NCBI GenBank assembly: GCA_947259605.1 | Contig: CAMYMX010000178.1 | Span: 1-7,067 of the forward strand | Direction: 5' to 3' | DNA: 7,067 bases | From: an uncultured Polyangiaceae bacterium | Lineage (GTDB): Bacteria; Myxococcota_A; Polyangia; Polyangiales; Houyiibacteriaceae | Shown here: positions 5,269-7,067 of the stretch, piece by piece | Layout: the number at the start of each line of letters is the position of its first letter | How positions within the stretch are numbered: position 1 is the stretch's first letter | Translations under genes and position numbers: made by a program | The notes under the pieces: model-generated | What the model was told of the DNA's origin: nothing | Database searches by the model: none | The model's input: only the letters and a program-made list of their open reading frames with translations

Positions 5269-6843
5269 TCAGGATTGTGCGAGCGCAGCCCGCACCTCGT
5301 CGAGGCCGAGCGTTGCGATTTCGGTTTGGCCCGGAAACCGAGGAATTACGAAGTAAATTGTGTCGCCGCGGCGCTTCTTGTCCGAGCCGATGAACTCCAA
5401 CGCACGGCTGTTCAGTCTTCGATCGAGATCGGTCGGCAGCCCCAATTTCCCTAAGAGTCGCGTGAGGCGCTCTGTTTCTTCACGGCGCCCTCGCCCGAGC
5501 CCTGCCGCGACCCGCATGGCGGCGATCATTCCGAGCGCCACGCCCTCCCCATGTCGAATGCCCCGGTACTCGCTCGCTGCTTCGAGCCCGTGGCCAACCG
5601 TGTGACCTAGATTGAGGAGCATCCGACGGCCCGACTCCGTTTCATCCTCGTGCACGATTCGCGACTTCAGCAAGACCGACATTCTGACCGCTCGAATCGT
5701 CGCATCCGCGTCGCCTGCGATGAGCGCCTCGGCGTCCCGTTCCAGCATGGCAACCGACTCCTCGGAGTCGAGCCAAGCGCTCTTCACGGCCTCGGCGAGG
5801 CCCGCGATCCGTTCTTCGCTCGGCAATGTCGACAGCGTCTCCACATCGCAGAGAACGAACTTCGGCTGGTAGAAGGTTCCGACGAGGTTCTTGCCACGGG
5901 GTCGATTGAACCCGGTCTTGCCTCCCACAGAGCTGTCGACCATCGCCAGCAACGTGGTGGGAATCTGCCCGAGGGCCACGCCGCGCAGCAGGGTCGATGC
6001 CGCGAATCCGCTCAAGTCACCGATCACGCCGCCGCCCACGCCGATGACGATCGCACGTCGGTCGACTTCGGCTTCGAGCGCGCTGTCCCAAATCCGCTCC
6101 ACGCTCGCGACGTTCTTGTGGGCTTCACCCCCGGGCAGTCTCACCTCGATTGGAGGCTTCCCAGCCACAGTGAGGTCGCGAACGGCGTCCTGCGGCCAGG
6201 GACGGTCGTCGCCTCCGTCGAACACCAGAATCGCTTCACCGGCCGCGTGCTCGCGTGCGCGAATCCCCACCCGATGGCGTGCGCCGCGGCCCACATCGAC
6301 TCGATAGGTCCGCAGGCCCAGAGGCACGACGATCGGCGAGAGATTGCGGACCTCCACAATCTGCGCGGCGATTTCTTTGGGTTCTAAGGCGCTGGTGTCG
6401 ATGACGGCATGGGCTTCCGCGTAGGCGGCTGCCCTGTCGTTCAGGATGCGCTCCAGGTCACCTCGAGGATTCTCGCCGAGCAACGGGCGTCCCTGAGCCG
6501 CGCCCACCCGCGCCGCGAGCACCGAGGGCTCGGCGGTCAACGTGACAAGGATTCCGTCGCGTAGGAGCGTCTGTCGGGTTTCGTCGTCGACCACCGTGCC
6601 GCCGCCAAGGGAGACAACGCCGACTTCGCCAGGAAGGGTCCCGAGCGCCTCTTTCTCGAGCGCCCGAAACGCCCCCTCGCCGCGCTCCGAAAAAATCTCC
6701 GGAATCGAACGCCCCGCCAGCTCTTCAACCCTTGCGTCCAAATCGAGCGCACGCGTGCCGAGCTGCCCGGCCACCAGGCCAGCCACAGTCGATTTCCCAG
6801 CCCCCATGGGCCCCGACAGATAGATACGCACGCAGAGAAGCAT
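5269..6843 (-). CDS. aroKB: Bifunctional shikimate kinase / 3-dehydroquinate synthase (AroK-AroB fusion)
   Basis: One 524-residue chain carries two cytoplasmic shikimate-pathway enzymes. Residues 1 to about 165 are shikimate kinase (shikimate + ATP to shikimate-3-phosphate): Walker A GPMGAGKST at 11-19, shikimate-binding Asp34 and Asp36, Arg60 in FRALE, GGGT at 80-83, lid Arg119 in RPLL, and Arg137. Residues from about 172 to 524 are 3-dehydroquinate synthase (DAHP to 3-dehydroquinate; NAD and zinc): PGGEAHK, GGGVIGD at 270-276, MVDSSVGGKTG, and DKKRRG near the end. The zinc ligands are Glu351, His414 and His431; their spacing (63 and 17) equals that of E. coli AroB. Both halves look active. 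The ATG at 6843 fits the usual shikimate kinase N-terminus (a few residues before IYLSGPMG); an in-frame GTG at 6909 would add 22 residues and cannot be excluded. Such fusions are known, for example in Thermotoga. It follows pilQ, as separate aroK and aroB do in many proteobacteria. Confidence 0.96.
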   Translation of the reverse strand: MLLCVRIYLSGPMGAGKSTVAGLVAGQLGTRALDLDARVEELAGRSIPEIFSERGEGAFRALEKEALGTLPGEVGVVSLGGGTVVDDETRQTLLRDGILVTLTAEPSVLAARVGAAQGRPLLGENPRGDLERILNDRAAAYAEAHAVIDTSALEPKEIAAQIVEVRNLSPIVVPLGLRTYRVDVGRGARHRVGIRAREHAAGEAILVFDGGDDRPWPQDAVRDLTVAGKPPIEVRLPGGEAHKNVASVERIWDSALEAEVDRRAIVIGVGGGVIGDLSGFAASTLLRGVALGQIPTTLLAMVDSSVGGKTGFNRPRGKNLVGTFYQPKFVLCDVETLSTLPSEERIAGLAEAVKSAWLDSEESVAMLERDAEALIAGDADATIRAVRMSVLLKSRIVHEDETESGRRMLLNLGHTVGHGLEAASEYRGIRHGEGVALGMIAAMRVAAGLGRGRREETERLTRLLGKLGLPTDLDRRLNSRALEFIGSDKKRRGDTIYFVIPRFPGQTEIATLGLDEVRAALAQS

Positions 6844-6891
6844 ACGGCCCACCAAGTCCGCAGTCACGAACCCGGATCTCGACTCGGTCTT

Positions 6892-6922
6892 GGACCCAGC
6901 CCCGGTCACCCGGCCCGGGTCC
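6892..6922 (-). other. Two-step hairpin between pilQ and aroKB, GUGA loop
   Basis: On the minus-strand transcript, GGACCC (6922-6917) pairs with GGGTCC (6897-6892). Inside it, CCGG (6913-6910) pairs with CCGG (6905-6902) around a GTGA loop, a GNRA-type tetraloop, with a GGG/GGCT internal loop between the two stems. No T run follows, so it is not a standard intrinsic terminator. It may stabilise the pilQ 3' end, be a processing site, or tune aroKB expression. The alternative GTG start at 6909 lies exactly in the loop. Confidence 0.4.
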
Positions 6923-6945
6923 CTGCACCGGCCCTGCCTCCGGAA

Positions 6946-7067
6946 TTACTCCGGCAGCGCGAGCGCCCTGTTCACGATCCTCGGCGTGAGGAAGATGAGG
7001 AGCTCGTTTCGGTCCTCACGGAAGCGGCGGCGCTTGAAGAAGACCCCGAGAACCGGAATGTCGCCAA
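6946..7067 (-). CDS. pilQ: Type IV pilus secretin PilQ, C-terminal 39 residues (5' part outside window)
   Basis: PilQ is the outer-membrane ring through which the type IV pilus passes. Only the end of the secretin domain is visible: GDIPVLGVFFKRR, then ELLIFLTPRIV, then a short tail ending LPE before a TAA at 6948-6946. The pair GDIPVLG...F and ELLIF.TPRI is the conserved terminus of PilQ-type secretins. The following aroKB gene supports this over type II or III secretins, because pilMNOPQ-aroK-aroB is a widely conserved order. Nothing can be said about the N-terminal domains. The gap to the aroKB ATG is 102 bases and holds the hairpin described separately. Confidence 0.9.
   Translation of the reverse strand, partial: GDIPVLGVFFKRRRFREDRNELLIFLTPRIVNRALALPE

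Overview
The window is GC-rich, densely coding chromosomal DNA that most likely comes from a myxobacterium or a close relative (Myxococcota, former Deltaproteobacteria). The evidence is the GC-rich codon use, the pilQ-aroKB gene order on the minus strand, and a large protein that starts with a zinc ribbon and a GYF-like domain, continues into a disordered linker and a membrane segment, and ends in TPR repeats. That style of protein is common in myxobacteria. The phylum call is an inference; no rRNA or other phylogenetic marker lies in the window.

Layout, left to right: (1) 1-421, minus strand: the first 140 codons of deoC (deoxyribose-phosphate aldolase), cut by the left edge. (2) 422-498: a short divergent spacer. 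(3) 499-4556, plus strand: a two-gene unit with an ATGA stop/start overlap. It encodes a 766-residue zinc-ribbon/GYF-like/transmembrane/TPR protein and a 586-residue SppA-type protease with a possible lipoprotein signal. (4) 4553-7067, minus strand: three co-directional genes reading right to left. These are the last 39 codons of pilQ (type IV pilus secretin), a fused shikimate kinase/3-dehydroquinate synthase (aroKB), and a small cysteine-rich lipoprotein of unknown function. The last of these meets sppA tail to tail in a shared CTAG. No gene-free stretch exceeds about 100 bases.

How the genes relate: the pilus and aromatic-acid genes sit together as in many proteobacteria, where pilMNOPQ is followed by aroK and aroB; here aroK and aroB are one reading frame. 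The zinc-ribbon protein and SppA are probably co-translated. Both are predicted to be anchored in the envelope, with SppA digesting membrane-associated peptides and the TPR protein offering an extracytoplasmic protein-binding surface plus a cytoplasmic sensing or docking head. That functional link is inference.

Most of the window is ordinary housekeeping sequence. The parts worth a second look are the zinc-ribbon/GYF-like/TM/TPR protein coupled to SppA, the in-frame Thr-Glu hexamer repeat and the G8 tract inside it, a possible terminator embedded in an opposing gene, and a hairpin with a GUGA loop between pilQ and aroKB. I saw no mobile element, CRISPR array, rRNA or tRNA, and no recognisable defence system.
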